Notes: generated by a model not told the origin, from the letters alone. A stretch of 64,000 bases of DNA from Streptomyces sp. NBC_01262 (GCF_036226365.1 NZ_CP108462.1:6294501-6358500); one strand, 5' to 3'. Counted from the stretch's first letter, positions 46,658-55,534 are shown. Numbers and translations: made by a program.

Positions 46658-46673
46658 GGTGGTGTAGACCAGT
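46658..46673. promoter_or_regulatory. DasR-responsive element (dre) 2
   Basis: GGTGGTGTAGACCAGT matches the consensus at 13 of 16 positions and is one base after dre 1, giving a tandem double site in the nagE promoter. Confidence 0.75.
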
Positions 46674-46746
46674 GTTTACCACGTATGGCCGACAGTAAGG
46701 AATGCCTGAATCCGTGTGGCCTGGATCACGTACTCCTGGACGGTAA

Positions 46747-46762
46747 AATGGTGTAGACCAGT
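46747..46762. promoter_or_regulatory. DasR-responsive element (dre) 3
   Basis: AATGGTGTAGACCAGT matches the consensus at 14 of 16 positions and lies 35 bases upstream of nagF. Confidence 0.8.
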
Positions 46763-46797
46763 CGTCACCGTGTGCCGAGACATCAGGAGAAAAAGAG

Positions 46798-47031
46798 ATG
46801 CCCACCAAGGCTGAGAAGATCGTCGCCGGACTCGGCGGCCTCGCGAACATCATCGAGGTCGAAGGCTGCATCACCCGCCTGCGCACCGAGGTCGAGGACG
46901 CCTCCAAGGTCGACGACGCGGCCCTCAAGGCAGCCGGAGCCCACGGCGTCGTCAGGATGGGCAACGCCATTCAGGTCGTCATCGGCACCGACGCGGACCC
47001 CATCGCCGCGGACATCGAAGACATGATGTGA
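46798..47031 (+). CDS. nagF: PTS EIIB protein for N-acetylglucosamine
   Basis: This 77-residue EIIB domain passes phosphate from EIIA to the sugar carried by NagE. Phosphorylated Cys24 lies in VEGCITRLRTEVEDAS, and the family pattern AAGAHGVVRMGNAIQVVIG follows. AGGAGAAAAAGAG precedes ATG 46798. It is divergent from the permease gene with a DasR-like site in its promoter and a terminator after it. Confidence 0.94.
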   Translation: MPTKAEKIVAGLGGLANIIEVEGCITRLRTEVEDASKVDDAALKAAGAHGVVRMGNAIQVVIGTDADPIAADIEDMM

Positions 47032-47047
47032 CTCCGCCTACCACAGG

Positions 47048-47081
47048 GCGGGGCCCGTTCCGGCACCGGAACGGGCCCCGC
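47048..47081 (+). terminator. Terminator of nagF
   Basis: A perfect 16-bp stem (GCGGGGCCCGTTCCGG with CCGGAACGGGCCCCGC) begins 17 bases after the nagF stop and ends 26 bases before rph. Confidence 0.88.
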
Positions 47082-47106
47082 GTCCACAGCCGATAGGCTC
47101 GATCCC

Positions 47107-47844
47107 ATGTCTCGTATCGACGGCCGCACCCCCGAACAGCTCCGCCCCGTCACCATCCAGCGCGGCTGGAGCAAGCACGCCGAGGGCTCCGTCCTCGTCT
47201 CCTTCGGTGACACCCGCGTCCTCTGCACCGCCAGCGCCACCCAGGGCGTACCGCGCTGGCGCAAGGGCAGCGGCGAAGGCTGGGTCACCGCCGAGTACTC
47301 CATGCTCCCGCGCGCCACCAACACCCGAGGCGACCGCGAATCCGTACGCGGCAAGATCGGCGGCCGCACGCACGAGATCTCCCGCCTCATCGGCCGCTCG
47401 CTGCGCGCCGTCATCGACTACAAGCAGCTCGGCGAGAACACCGTCGTCCTGGACTGCGACGTCCTCCAGGCCGACGGCGGCACCCGCACCGCAGCCATCA
47501 CCGGCGCCTACGTCGCCCTCGTCGACGCCGTCGCCTGGATGCAGAGCAACCACCTCGTCCGCCTCAAGGCCCGCCCCATCACCGGCACCGTCAGCGCCGT
47601 CTCGGTCGGCATCGTCGACGGCCTCCCCCTCCTCGACCTCGCCTACGAGGAGGACGTCCGCGCCGAGACCGACATGAACGTCGTCTGCACCGGCGACGGC
47701 CGCTTCGTCGAAGTCCAGGGCACCGCCGAGGGCGCCCCCTTCGACCGCAAGGAGCTCAACGCGCTCCTCGACCTCGCGGTCGGCGGCTGCGCCGAACTCG
47801 ACGCCCTCCAGCGCGAAGCGCTCGCCGGCATCCTGGCCGTCTGA
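47107..47844 (+). CDS. rph: Ribonuclease PH
   Basis: This 245-residue phosphorolytic exoribonuclease trims tRNA 3' ends using phosphate. Motifs: [60 protein letters not shown] and [20 protein letters not shown]. Length and catalytic residues are normal. ATG 47107. The following genes (lipoprotein, rdgB) are on the same strand; rph-rdgB linkage is conserved in actinobacteria. Confidence 0.97.
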   Translation: MSRIDGRTPEQLRPVTIQRGWSKHAEGSVLVSFGDTRVLCTASATQGVPRWRKGSGEGWVTAEYSMLPRATNTRGDRESVRGKIGGRTHEISRLIGRSLRAVIDYKQLGENTVVLDCDVLQADGGTRTAAITGAYVALVDAVAWMQSNHLVRLKARPITGTVSAVSVGIVDGLPLLDLAYEEDVRAETDMNVVCTGDGRFVEVQGTAEGAPFDRKELNALLDLAVGGCAELDALQREALAGILAV

Positions 47845-47893
47845 CTTCGCCATTTTGCGCAACCTTTAGGCGGCGCGGCGCGTATAGAGAGGT

Positions 47894-48286
47894 ATGCCTT
47901 CACGCGCCCGCCGCCACGTTCTCACCCTCGCCCTAGCCGCCCCCCTGCTGGCCGCCGCAGCCCTCACCGGCTGCTCCGCCGTCGACAAGGCCCTCAGCTG
48001 CGCCCAGACCGCCGCCACCGTCGCCTCCGACGTCCAGAACCTCCAGGACGCCATCAGCAACGCCGGCGACAACCCCCAGGCCGCGGCCAACGCCCTCGAC
48101 CAGATCTCCAGCGACCTCAAGGCCATCGACGCCGACACCGGCGACGCCGACGTCAGCGCGGCCGTCAAATCCCTCAGCCAAGCCGTCGACAACGCCCAGG
48201 CCGCCGCCGAGAAGGGCGACGTCCCCGACATCTCCCCCGTCGTCGACGCGGCAGGCGAACTCACCAAGGTCTGCACCCCCGGCTGA
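47894..48286 (+). CDS. Lipoprotein of unknown function
   Basis: This 130-residue exported lipoprotein has an Arg-rich n-region, a hydrophobic core (LTLALAAPLLAAAALTGCSA) and lipobox L-T-G-C at residues ~24-27. The mature part is helical and Ala/Asp/Gln-rich (DVQNLQDAISNAGDNPQAAA), with one Cys near position 36 and one near the C-terminus that may form a disulfide. GAGAGG lies just before the ATG. It sits between rph and rdgB; function unknown. Confidence 0.8.
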   Translation: MPSRARRHVLTLALAAPLLAAAALTGCSAVDKALSCAQTAATVASDVQNLQDAISNAGDNPQAAANALDQISSDLKAIDADTGDADVSAAVKSLSQAVDNAQAAAEKGDVPDISPVVDAAGELTKVCTPG

Positions 48287-48301
48287 CGCGATAATCACCC
48301 C

Positions 48302-48904
48302 ATGACCCGCATCGTCCTCGCCACCCGCAACCCCGGCAAGATCACCGAACTCCGCGCCATCCTCACCGCCGCCCGGCCCGACTACGACCTCGTCGGCGCC
48401 GACGCCTACCCCGAAGTCCCCGACGTCAAGGAAACCGGCGTCACCTTCGCCGAGAACGCCCTCCTCAAGGCCCACGCCCTCGCCCAGGCCACCGGCCTCC
48501 CCGCCGTCGCCGACGACTCCGGCCTCTGCGTAGACGTCCTCAACGGCGCCCCCGGCATCTTCTCCGCCCGCTGGTCCGGCCGCCACGGCGACGACCGCGC
48601 CAACCTCGACCTCCTCCTCGCCCAGCTCACCGACATCGACGACGCCCACCGCGCCGCCCACTTCGCCTGCGCAGCCGCCCTCGCGCTCCCCGACGGCACC
48701 GAGCGCGTGGTCGAGGGCCGGCTCCTCGGCACACTCCGGCACGCCCCGGTCGGCGACGGCGGGTTCGGCTACGACCCGATCCTGCAGCCCCTGGGGGACA
48801 CGCGGACCTGCGCCCAGCTCACGGCGGAAGAGAAGAACGCGATCAGCCACCGGGGGCAGGCGTTCCGGGCGCTGGTGCCGGTGGTTCGGGAGCTTGTGGG
48901 GTGA
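48302..48904 (+). CDS. rdgB: dITP/XTP pyrophosphatase
   Basis: This 200-residue Ham1/RdgB-family enzyme removes non-canonical purine triphosphates. Motifs: VLATRNPGKITELRAIL at the N-terminus, VADDSGLCVDVLNGAPGIFS and RWSGRHGDDRANLD for catalysis, and GFGYDPILQPLG and SHRGQAFRAL at the end. GATAAT (48290-48295) lies six bases before the ATG, so the transcript is probably leaderless even though it follows the lipoprotein gene by only 15 bp. Confidence 0.95.
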   Translation: MTRIVLATRNPGKITELRAILTAARPDYDLVGADAYPEVPDVKETGVTFAENALLKAHALAQATGLPAVADDSGLCVDVLNGAPGIFSARWSGRHGDDRANLDLLLAQLTDIDDAHRAAHFACAAALALPDGTERVVEGRLLGTLRHAPVGDGGFGYDPILQPLGDTRTCAQLTAEEKNAISHRGQAFRALVPVVRELVG

Positions 48905-48915
48905 CGGTACGGTGC

Positions 48916-48955
48916 GGAGAAGGGCCGCCCAGTAACCACCGGGCGGCCCTTCTCC
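48916..48955 (+). terminator. Terminator of rdgB
   Basis: A perfect 15-bp stem (GGAGAAGGGCCGCCC with GGGCGGCCCTTCTCC) with a 10-base loop lies 11 bases after the stop codon. Confidence 0.85.
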
Positions 48956-48960
48956 TTACG

Positions 48961-49044
48961 TGCGGCCGGAGGGACTCGAACCCTCAAGGGATTTCTCCCA
49001 CGACATCCTAAGTGTCGCGCGTAGGCCAATTCCGCCACGGCCGC
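48961..49044 (-). tRNA. tRNA-Leu (UAG)
   Basis: An 84-nt minus-strand class II tRNA. Acceptor GCGGCCG pairs with CGGCCGC, discriminator A73, anticodon loop CTTAGGA in stem CGACA/TGTCG, long variable arm and T arm GAGGGTTCGAGTCCCTC. It reads CUA/CUN Leu codons. CCA is not encoded. Confidence 0.95.
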
Positions 49045-49086
49045 AAGCCCTGACATCGTACCGGCCGCACGCTGCTCAACGCATGG

Positions 49087-50259
49087 CTATTGGGGCTGTG
49101 GCCTGCGACGGCCCCCTCTGCACCAGGTGTCTGTGACCGCGTGGCAGTTGGGGCACAGGTATCGGAGGTTCTCTGCCCGGTTATCGAGCCAGTCGCCACT
49201 GATGTGATCGATCTGCAGCGTGATCGGCTGGCCCAGCCATTCGCCTGTGTTGCCACAGGCGGTGCAGCAGTACGGGATTCCGATTTCTTGGAGTGCGCGA
49301 TGCAGCCGCGGGCGATGGACGCGGGAGGATCCTGTGGGGAGGATCCGGAGCACGTCGACTGCAATGCGCCTTGGTTCCGTGATCCGGGCTTTGCTCCAGG
49401 TCCTCCGCTTGAAGTGGGACGTGTCGAGCCCCAGTTGCGCGGTGCACCGCCTTACGCGCCGGTGATTCGTGTCGTCCACCGGGAGATCGAGCATGCGCAT
49501 GACCTCGGCGAAGCTCGTGGCGTTCGGAACCGCCTCGCGAAGCGATTCTTCGGGGATCGCGAGGCGCGAATTGCGGAAGTGGGACGTGTCGATGTTGTGC
49601 TCCCTGAGCATGCGGCCCAGCGCGGCCCTGGACCGGCTGTCGTCCGGAACGCCAAGCACGCGGGCCACGCCACGGATGCTGTCCGCCGAAGCGGCGGATG
49701 CCCTGAGCTCCTCGGCGGTGAAGGGCAGATCGAGTTCCGGGCGGTTCATTCCCGGCAAGTGGCTGACATCGATGCCTGCCGCAGCGATGCGGCGCACGAT
49801 GTGCGAAAGGGTTCCAGTGGCGGGTTCGGCGCCGAGCTTCGCCACGACTTCCCTGAGCGTCGTGGATGTGGCCACGGCTGCGGCTATCGCCTCGTCGGGG
49901 TACTTACGCCAAGGGCTCTGCTTCTTGAAGTGGCTGGTGTCGAGGCCGTGTTCAGCCACCACGCGCTGAAGGACTCGTCGTCGGCCACCGCTGGCCTTGA
50001 CGCCGAGGTTTCGCATTAGATCCGCCCAAGATCTCGACGTAGCAACGGCGGCAGCCAGCTCGTCCCGTTCGTATCGATCAGACACTGCGCGCCCCAGGGC
50101 TTCCGATGCCGCTCGCAACGAGGCGCATGCCGAGATTGTGGCCTTGGCCGCCAATGCGGCCGAGCCGCTGCTCCGTATTTCGGACGCCCTCGCGCTCGAA
50201 GTGAGAACAGTCGACGCCCCACCGCGCGACCAGCGTTCGCAGATACGCGCTGCTGCCAT
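49087..50259 (-). CDS. HNH endonuclease with repeated DTSHF modules (main reading frame)
   Basis: This frame of up to 390 residues ends in an HNH nuclease domain: paired Cys in PYCCTACGNTGEWLG, IDHISGDWLDNRAENL and RYLCPNCH. Ahead of it are four copies of a ~50-residue module of the form helix-helix-GxDTSHF (e.g. YERDELAAAVATSRSWADLM and RRVLQRVVAEHGLDTSHF). A fifth copy is encoded upstream in another frame with the true ribosome binding site, so the ATG at 50259 is only the first Met of the broken frame. Such modules usually occur once or twice in phage-like HNH proteins. It lies next to tRNA-Leu. Likely a decayed homing-type nuclease unless the frameshift is a sequencing error or programmed. 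Confidence 0.75.
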   Translation of the reverse strand: MAAARICERWSRGGASTVLTSSARASEIRSSGSAALAAKATISACASLRAASEALGRAVSDRYERDELAAAVATSRSWADLMRNLGVKASGGRRRVLQRVVAEHGLDTSHFKKQSPWRKYPDEAIAAAVATSTTLREVVAKLGAEPATGTLSHIVRRIAAAGIDVSHLPGMNRPELDLPFTAEELRASAASADSIRGVARVLGVPDDSRSRAALGRMLREHNIDTSHFRNSRLAIPEESLREAVPNATSFAEVMRMLDLPVDDTNHRRVRRCTAQLGLDTSHFKRRTWSKARITEPRRIAVDVLRILPTGSSRVHRPRLHRALQEIGIPYCCTACGNTGEWLGQPITLQIDHISGDWLDNRAENLRYLCPNCHAVTDTWCRGGRRRPQPQ

Positions 50260-50362
50260 TCGTGGGCCGGCCCCCGAATCTCGTAATCACCTCGGACAGT
50301 GACGTGCACAAGGCAACGGCGTCTGCGACGAGTTCACGGGTGTACTTGATACCGACGGACAA
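50078..50362 (-). pseudogene. 5' end of the HNH endonuclease gene in a different frame (frameshift)
   Basis: TTG 50362 has GGAGGGGG at the right distance and starts SVGIKYTRELVADAVALCTS, a first DTSHF-type module (GVDCSHF near residues 50-55). This frame ends at 50078, while modules two to five and the nuclease domain lie in the frame of 49087-50259. The change corresponds to one extra base (+1) somewhere between about 50195 and 50075. As read, no full-length protein is made without frameshifting. Confidence 0.65.
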
Positions 50363-50454
50363 GGGAACCCCCTCCGGTATCGGCTGCGCGTAGCAGTCTC
50401 GTACGCACTAACGAACCGATAGTCGGATGGTCACGTCCGAAATTCGAAACCCCT

Positions 50455-50492
50455 CGTGAGCGAGTGAGTGAGCGAGCGAGCAAGCCCCCCCC
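50455..50492. repeat. GAGT/GAGC tetranucleotide repeat and C8 tract
   Basis: About seven tandem GAGY-type tetranucleotides are followed by eight C residues, ending two bases before the ABC transporter stop codon. The tract is slippage-prone. Confidence 0.7.
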
Positions 50493-50493
50493 G

Positions 50494-51465
50494 TCAGGCC
50501 GGGGCCGCGCTCTGCGTGTACATGCGGGCGATGACGTCCTCGATCACGGGCTCCCGTACGGACAGGTCGACGATCGGGTATCGCGCTGCCAGTTCGGCGA
50601 CGAGGGGGGCCGCGCTTGCGCCGGCGGGGAAGGCGAGCCATTGGCGGGGGCCGTCGACGCGGGTGCAGCGGGCGCCGGGGAGTTCGATCGGGGGGAGTTC
50701 GCGCTCGAAGTCGACGACGAGGGTGCGCTCGCTGTCGCCGACGGCGTGTAGGCCGTCGAGGCCGCCGTCGTACATGAGGCGTCCGTGGTCGATGACCATG
50801 ACGCGTCGGCAGAGCTGCTCGATGTCGGTCAGGTCGTGGGTGGTGAGCAGGACGGTCATGCCCTGCTCGGAGTTGACGCTGCGCAGGAATTCGCGGACTT
50901 TGGCCTTGCTGACGACGTCGAGCCCGATGGTGGGCTCGTCGAGGTAGAGGACCTCGGGGTCGTGGAGGAGGGCGGCGGCGATGTCGCCGCGCATGCGCTG
51001 GCCGAGGGAGAGCTGGCGGACGGGGACGTCCAGCAGTTCGCTCAGGTCGAGCAGTTCGACGCAGCAGGCGAGGTTGATCCGGTAGCGGTGGTCGGGGATG
51101 CGGTACATGCGGCGGACCAGCTCGTAGGAGTCCTGGAGGGGCAGGTCCCACCACAGGGTGGTGCGTTGGCCGAAGACGACGCCGATGCGCTTGGCGAGGC
51201 GGGTGCGTTCGCGGGAGGGGTCGATGCCGGCGACCCGCAGGCGGCCGCAGCTGGGGGTGAGGATGCCGGTGAGCATTTTGATGGTGGTGGACTTGCCGGC
51301 GCCGTTGGGCCCGATGTAGCCGACCATTTCTCCGCGCGGCACGGTGAAGGAGATGCCGTCGACGGCCCGGACTTGGCGCCGTTCGCGTCGAAAGAGTCCG
51401 GCGCGGCGGCGTACGTCGAAGATCTTCTCGACGCCGTCCAGTTCGATGATGAGGTCGTCGTCCAT
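50494..51465 (-). CDS. ABC transporter ATP-binding protein
   Basis: This 323-residue ABC ATPase of the multidrug/ABC-2 export kind has Walker A GYIGPNGAGKST (52-60), Q-loop VVFGQRTTLWWDLPLQ, signature VRQLSLGQRMRGDIAAALLH, Walker B EVLYLDEPTIGLD and H-loop LLTTHDLTD, plus a C-terminal ~80-residue domain ending in EPVIEDVIARMY. It powers the two permeases encoded just upstream. ATG 51465 lies eight bases after the stop of the permease gene, so it is in the same operon (53118 to 50494). Substrate unknown. Confidence 0.92.
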   Translation of the reverse strand: MDDDLIIELDGVEKIFDVRRRAGLFRRERRQVRAVDGISFTVPRGEMVGYIGPNGAGKSTTIKMLTGILTPSCGRLRVAGIDPSRERTRLAKRIGVVFGQRTTLWWDLPLQDSYELVRRMYRIPDHRYRINLACCVELLDLSELLDVPVRQLSLGQRMRGDIAAALLHDPEVLYLDEPTIGLDVVSKAKVREFLRSVNSEQGMTVLLTTHDLTDIEQLCRRVMVIDHGRLMYDGGLDGLHAVGDSERTLVVDFERELPPIELPGARCTRVDGPRQWLAFPAGASAAPLVAELAARYPIVDLSVREPVIEDVIARMYTQSAAPA

Positions 51466-51473
51466 GTGAGGGC

Positions 51474-52286
51474 TCAGCTCCCTGTGCTGCGGTAGGAACG
51501 CAGGCCGGCGCGCCAGGCCAGCCCGGAGAGGGCGAGGCAGGCGCCGGCCACGAGCGGCGGGGCGAAGTCGACCCAGGCGGGGAGGCCGAGGGGGTCGTCG
51601 CGGCCGAGGATGCGGAGGGCGGGCAGCCAGTTGACGAAGGCGAGGGGGACGACGAAGGTGACGCCCCGGACGAGGTCCTTGGCGAAGACGGTGGGCGGGA
51701 ACTGAAGGAGGGTGTTGCCGCCGTAGGTGAAGGAGTTCTGGACTTCGGAGGCGTCGTTGGACAGGAACTGGAAGGCGCCTCCGATCACGAAGACGGAGCC
51801 GAATATGCCGGCTCCGCTGATGAGCATCACGGGGACGAGGAGCAGGTTCACCGGGGTCCAGGCGATGTCGAGCCGGGCGATCGCCCAGCCGAGGACGAGG
51901 GCGCCCTGGGTGACGCGGCCGAGGCGGCGCAGCGCGAACTTGTCGGCGGCGACCTGGGCGAGGACGGGGGCGGGGCGGACGAGGAGGGTGTCGAGGGTGC
52001 CGTCGCGGACGCGTTGCCCGAGGCGGTCCATGCTGCCCATGAGGAGGTCGGCGATGCCGAATGAGGTGCTGGTGGTGCCGTAGAGGAAGGCGACTTCGGC
52101 GAAGGAGAAGCCGCCGAGCGAGTCGACGCGGGTGAACATCAGCACGATGGCGACGAAGTCGAGGGCGGTGCCGGCGAAGTTGCCGAGGGTGGTCATGAGG
52201 AACGAGGCCCGGTAGGTCATGGTGGAGCGCATCCACATGACGACGATGAGCCAGTAGGAGCGCAGCGCGTCGGTCACGTCAGCCAC
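51474..52286 (-). CDS. ABC-2 type permease (second)
   Basis: This 270-residue membrane protein has six predicted helices and belongs to the uncharacterised ABC-2 permease group (COG3694/DUF990-like). Segments: ALRSYWLIVVMWMRSTMTYR, GTALDFVAIVLMFTRVDSLG, EVAFLYGTTSTSFGIADLLM and FVNWLPALRILG. Start GTG 52286 overlaps the end of the first permease by eight bases, so the two are translationally coupled. Confidence 0.88.
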   Translation of the reverse strand: MADVTDALRSYWLIVVMWMRSTMTYRASFLMTTLGNFAGTALDFVAIVLMFTRVDSLGGFSFAEVAFLYGTTSTSFGIADLLMGSMDRLGQRVRDGTLDTLLVRPAPVLAQVAADKFALRRLGRVTQGALVLGWAIARLDIAWTPVNLLLVPVMLISGAGIFGSVFVIGGAFQFLSNDASEVQNSFTYGGNTLLQFPPTVFAKDLVRGVTFVVPLAFVNWLPALRILGRDDPLGLPAWVDFAPPLVAGACLALSGLAWRAGLRSYRSTGS

Positions 52287-53118
52287 CTTGGACGACCACC
52301 TTTCGGGTCGCGACGGCCTGGAGGGCGCGCCCGGCGCAGAGGAGGGTGACGGCCCAGGCGAGCTGGAGGCCGTAGGCCCTGGCGAGGCCGAGGGGGCCGG
52401 TGTGGACGCCGAGGAGGATGTCGGCGGGGACCTGGAGGAGCGCCGACCAGGGGAGGAGCCGGGCGATGTCGCCCAGGGTGCCGGGGAAGACGTTGAGCGG
52501 GAGCAGTGTGCCGGAGAAGAAGAGCATGGCGAGCCCGGCGACGGTGGTGACGCCGGCGCCGTCGAGCAGCCAGAAGGCGCTGAGGACGACGAGGTAGCGC
52601 AGGGCGAAGCTGACGACGACGCCGAGGACGACCGACAGGAGGAAGGCGAGCCAGGTCAGGGGGTTCGCGGGCAGGGCCAGGTCGAAGAGGAGGGCGCCGC
52701 AGAGGGTGGGGAGGATTCCGCGGCCCAGGAGGTGGAAGGCGGCCCGGCCGAGGTCGGCGCTGAGCCACCAGAGCTGGAGGTCGGCGGGGCGGTAGAGGTC
52801 GATGGCGATGTCGCCGGTACGGATTCGCTCGATCAGCTCGTCCTGGAAGCCGCCGCCCATCATGGCCATGGTGGCGAGGAGTGCCTGGCCGATCCAGACG
52901 TAGGTGAGGGCCATGGACTGGTCGTAGCCGCCGAGGTGCGGCCGCTGGTCCCACAGGGCGATGTAGGTGTAGGCGAGGATGAAGCCGAAGACGGTGTTGG
53001 TGAAGACGCCTGCCGCGGTGGCCACCCGGTACGTCGAGTAGCGGCGGAAGCCGCTCGCGGCGACGGCTCCGTACAGGCCTGCGTGCGGGCCTGCGTGCAG
53101 GCCTCCGTACCGGCTCAT
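52279..53118 (-). CDS. ABC-2 type permease (first)
   Basis: This 279-residue membrane protein is the partner permease of the export system (COG4587-like). Segments: FRRYSTYRVATAAGVFTNTV, FGFILAYTYIALWDQRPHLG, LTYVWIGQALLATMAMMGGG and VVLGVVVSFALRYLVVLSAF. The N-terminus has a short repeat (GLHAGPHAGLYGA) encoded by a GCCTGCGTGCGG-type minisatellite, so the true start could be slightly downstream. It is the first gene of the three-gene operon. Confidence 0.87.
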   Translation of the reverse strand: MSRYGGLHAGPHAGLYGAVAASGFRRYSTYRVATAAGVFTNTVFGFILAYTYIALWDQRPHLGGYDQSMALTYVWIGQALLATMAMMGGGFQDELIERIRTGDIAIDLYRPADLQLWWLSADLGRAAFHLLGRGILPTLCGALLFDLALPANPLTWLAFLLSVVLGVVVSFALRYLVVLSAFWLLDGAGVTTVAGLAMLFFSGTLLPLNVFPGTLGDIARLLPWSALLQVPADILLGVHTGPLGLARAYGLQLAWAVTLLCAGRALQAVATRKVVVQGG

Positions 53119-53340
53119 CCGGACCGCCCCTTCCGAATCGCGCGCAAGCGCACGAGCCTAGCGGCGGGTGTGGGAGCCGATCCACTCCTTTTTCACTCTT
53201 ACGGGTGGGTGTATTCGGTCATCCGGCGTGTCACGGGACTGTCACAAGTGTGTGCTGATGACCGTTATCAGCGCTTTGGTGCGACAGTGTCCTGCGGGGC
53301 GCGTACAACCCTCGGCGCCGGTGGAGGAGTCCAAGAAGGT

Positions 53341-55503
53341 ATGAGCAGCAAGCGCACCGGCCTGGGCCGGCTGATTCCGAGCTGGCGGACGGTGGTGGGG
53401 TCGTTCCTGCTGTTCGTGCTGGTGCTGGCGGGCGCTTTCATCGCGGGTTACATGCTCGTGGACATCCCGAAGGCGAACGCCGGGGCTGTCGCGCAGTCGA
53501 ATGTGTATCTGTACGCGGACGGCTCGCAGCTCGCCCGCGACGGGGAGGTCAACCGGGAGACCGTGCCGCTGAGCCAGGTCGCGAAGTCGGCGCAGTACGC
53601 GACCCTGGCGGCCGAGGACCGGCGGTTCTACCACGAGTCGGCGGTCAGCCCCAAGGCGATGGTGCGGGCGGCCTGGAACAGCGCGACGGGCAAGGGCAAG
53701 CAGTCGGGCTCGACGATCACCCAGCAGTACGTGAAGAACTACTACCTCACCCAGCAGCAGACGGCGGTCCGCAAGGTGCGGGAGTTCTTCATCGCGATCA
53801 AGCTGGACCGGGAGAAGACCAAGGACGAGATCCTTGAGGGCTATCTCAACACCAGCTACTACGGCCGGCGCGCGTACGGAATCCAGGCGGCCTCGCAGGC
53901 GTACTTCGGCAAGGACGCCGACGAGCTGACCGTCGCCGAGGGCGCGTATCTCGCGACCCTCCTCAACGCCCCGAGCGAGTACGACGTGGTGGCCCACCCG
54001 GAGAACAAGGCGAAGGCGGTGGCCCGCTGGAACTACGTCCTGGACGGGATGGTGAAGGAGGGCTGGCTGAGCGAGAGCGCCCGGCAGTCCACCGTGTTCC
54101 CCAAGCCGGACCCGGTGCGGGCGGCCACCGGGATGTCGGGTCAGCGCGGATATCTGGTGGAGGCGGTGAACGACTACCTGGCGGACAATCACATCATCGA
54201 CGAGGAGACGCTGCGCACCGGCGGCTACCGCATCACCACCACGATCGAGAAGTCCAAGGAGTCGGCCTTCGTGAGCGCGGCGGAGAAGCAGCTGATGGAC
54301 AAGCTCAACAGCAAGGCGCACAAGGCCGACAAGTACGTCCGGGCGGGCGGGGCGTCGATCGATCCGAAGACCGGCAGGGTCGTGGCGATGTACGGGGGCA
54401 TCGACTACACCAAGCAGTATGTGAACAACGCGACCCGCCATGACTATCAGGTCGGCTCGACCTTCAAGCCGTTCATCTTCGCGTCCGCCGTGCAGAACCG
54501 GTCGCAGACCCAGAACGGCCGGACCATCACCCCGTACACGGTCTACAGCGGCACCAACAAGCGCGAGGTGATCGGGGCCGACGGCCCGACGGGTTACCGG
54601 CCGGCGAACGAGGACGATGTCTCGTACGGGCCGATCACCGTCACCCGGGCGATGGACAAGTCGGTGAACTCGGTCTACGCGCAGATGGCCCAGGACGTGG
54701 GCCCGGCCAAGGTCAAGGCGACGGCCATCGCGCTCGGACTGCCCTCGGACACGCCGTCGCTGACCACCAATCCGTCGATGGCGCTGGGCACGGCCACCGC
54801 GAGCCCGCTGGACATGGCCTCGGCCTACGCGACGCTGGCGAACCACGGCAGGTACATCCCGTACACGCTGGTCGCGAAGGTCACCAAGGACGGCACCGAG
54901 GTCCACCTGCCCTCCCGCCCGGCCCAGCAGGCGATCTCGCGGGAGGCGGCCGACACGACGACCTCCATCCTGCGGTCGGTGGTCAACGGCGGTACGGCGA
55001 CGGCGGCGCAGGCCGCCGGGCGGCCGTCGGCGGGCAAGACGGGGACGATGGAGGAGGACAAGGCGGCCTGGTTCGCCGGGTACACGCCCAATCTGGCGAC
55101 CGTGGTCGCGGTCATGGGCCAGGACTCGGTGACGGGGAAGCAGAAGTCGCTCTACGGTACGACCGGGCTGCCCCGGGTCAACGGCGGCGGCTATCCGACG
55201 CAGATCTGGGCGGCGTACACCAAGGGCGCGCTGAAGGGGACGAAGGACCAGAGCTTCGAGCTGTTCCTGGAGAAGGGGGCCAGCGCCCCGCCGGTCACTC
55301 TGGCGCCCCGGACCAGTGCCCCGGCGACCACCCAGCCGCCGGTGACCAGCGCCCCGCCGACCACCCAGGCCCCGACGACCACGGCCCCCACGACCGAGGC
55401 CCCGACGACCGAGGCGCCCACCCCGACCACCGAGGCCCCGACGGACGGGGTGACGGACGGCCCCATCGACTTCGGTACGCCCGAGGTGGGCACGGAGCCA
55501 TAG
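53341..55503 (+). CDS. Class A penicillin-binding protein (transglycosylase/transpeptidase)
   Basis: This 720-residue bifunctional peptidoglycan synthase is anchored by one N-terminal helix (VVGSFLLFVLVLAGAFIAGY). The GT51 domain shows LAAEDRRFYHESAVSP and GSTITQQYVKNYYLT. The transpeptidase domain has SxxK in VGSTFKPFIFAS (near 372), SxN in DKSVNSVYAQMAQ (near 440) and KTG in SAGKTGTMEEDKAAW (near 563). The last ~60 residues are a Pro/Thr-rich tail ending in an acidic segment. ATG 53341 with AAGAAGG upstream. Monocistronic. Confidence 0.94.
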   Translation: MSSKRTGLGRLIPSWRTVVGSFLLFVLVLAGAFIAGYMLVDIPKANAGAVAQSNVYLYADGSQLARDGEVNRETVPLSQVAKSAQYATLAAEDRRFYHESAVSPKAMVRAAWNSATGKGKQSGSTITQQYVKNYYLTQQQTAVRKVREFFIAIKLDREKTKDEILEGYLNTSYYGRRAYGIQAASQAYFGKDADELTVAEGAYLATLLNAPSEYDVVAHPENKAKAVARWNYVLDGMVKEGWLSESARQSTVFPKPDPVRAATGMSGQRGYLVEAVNDYLADNHIIDEETLRTGGYRITTTIEKSKESAFVSAAEKQLMDKLNSKAHKADKYVRAGGASIDPKTGRVVAMYGGIDYTKQYVNNATRHDYQVGSTFKPFIFASAVQNRSQTQNGRTITPYTVYSGTNKREVIGADGPTGYRPANEDDVSYGPITVTRAMDKSVNSVYAQMAQDVGPAKVKATAIALGLPSDTPSLTTNPSMALGTATASPLDMASAYATLANHGRYIPYTLVAKVTKDGTEVHLPSRPAQQAISREAADTTTSILRSVVNGGTATAAQAAGRPSAGKTGTMEEDKAAWFAGYTPNLATVVAVMGQDSVTGKQKSLYGTTGLPRVNGGGYPTQIWAAYTKGALKGTKDQSFELFLEKGASAPPVTLAPRTSAPATTQPPVTSAPPTTQAPTTTAPTTEAPTTEAPTPTTEAPTDGVTDGPIDFGTPEVGTEP

Positions 55504-55534
55504 CGCTTCGCGCCCGCCCGGCGGCGGTCAGGCC

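Noticed and set aside
52288-53340. Upstream extension of the class A PBP frame over the ABC permease gene
   Set aside because: The extension is Glu/Gly-rich antisense to a real permease; the PBP starts at ATG 53341 with its own ribosome binding site and membrane anchor.
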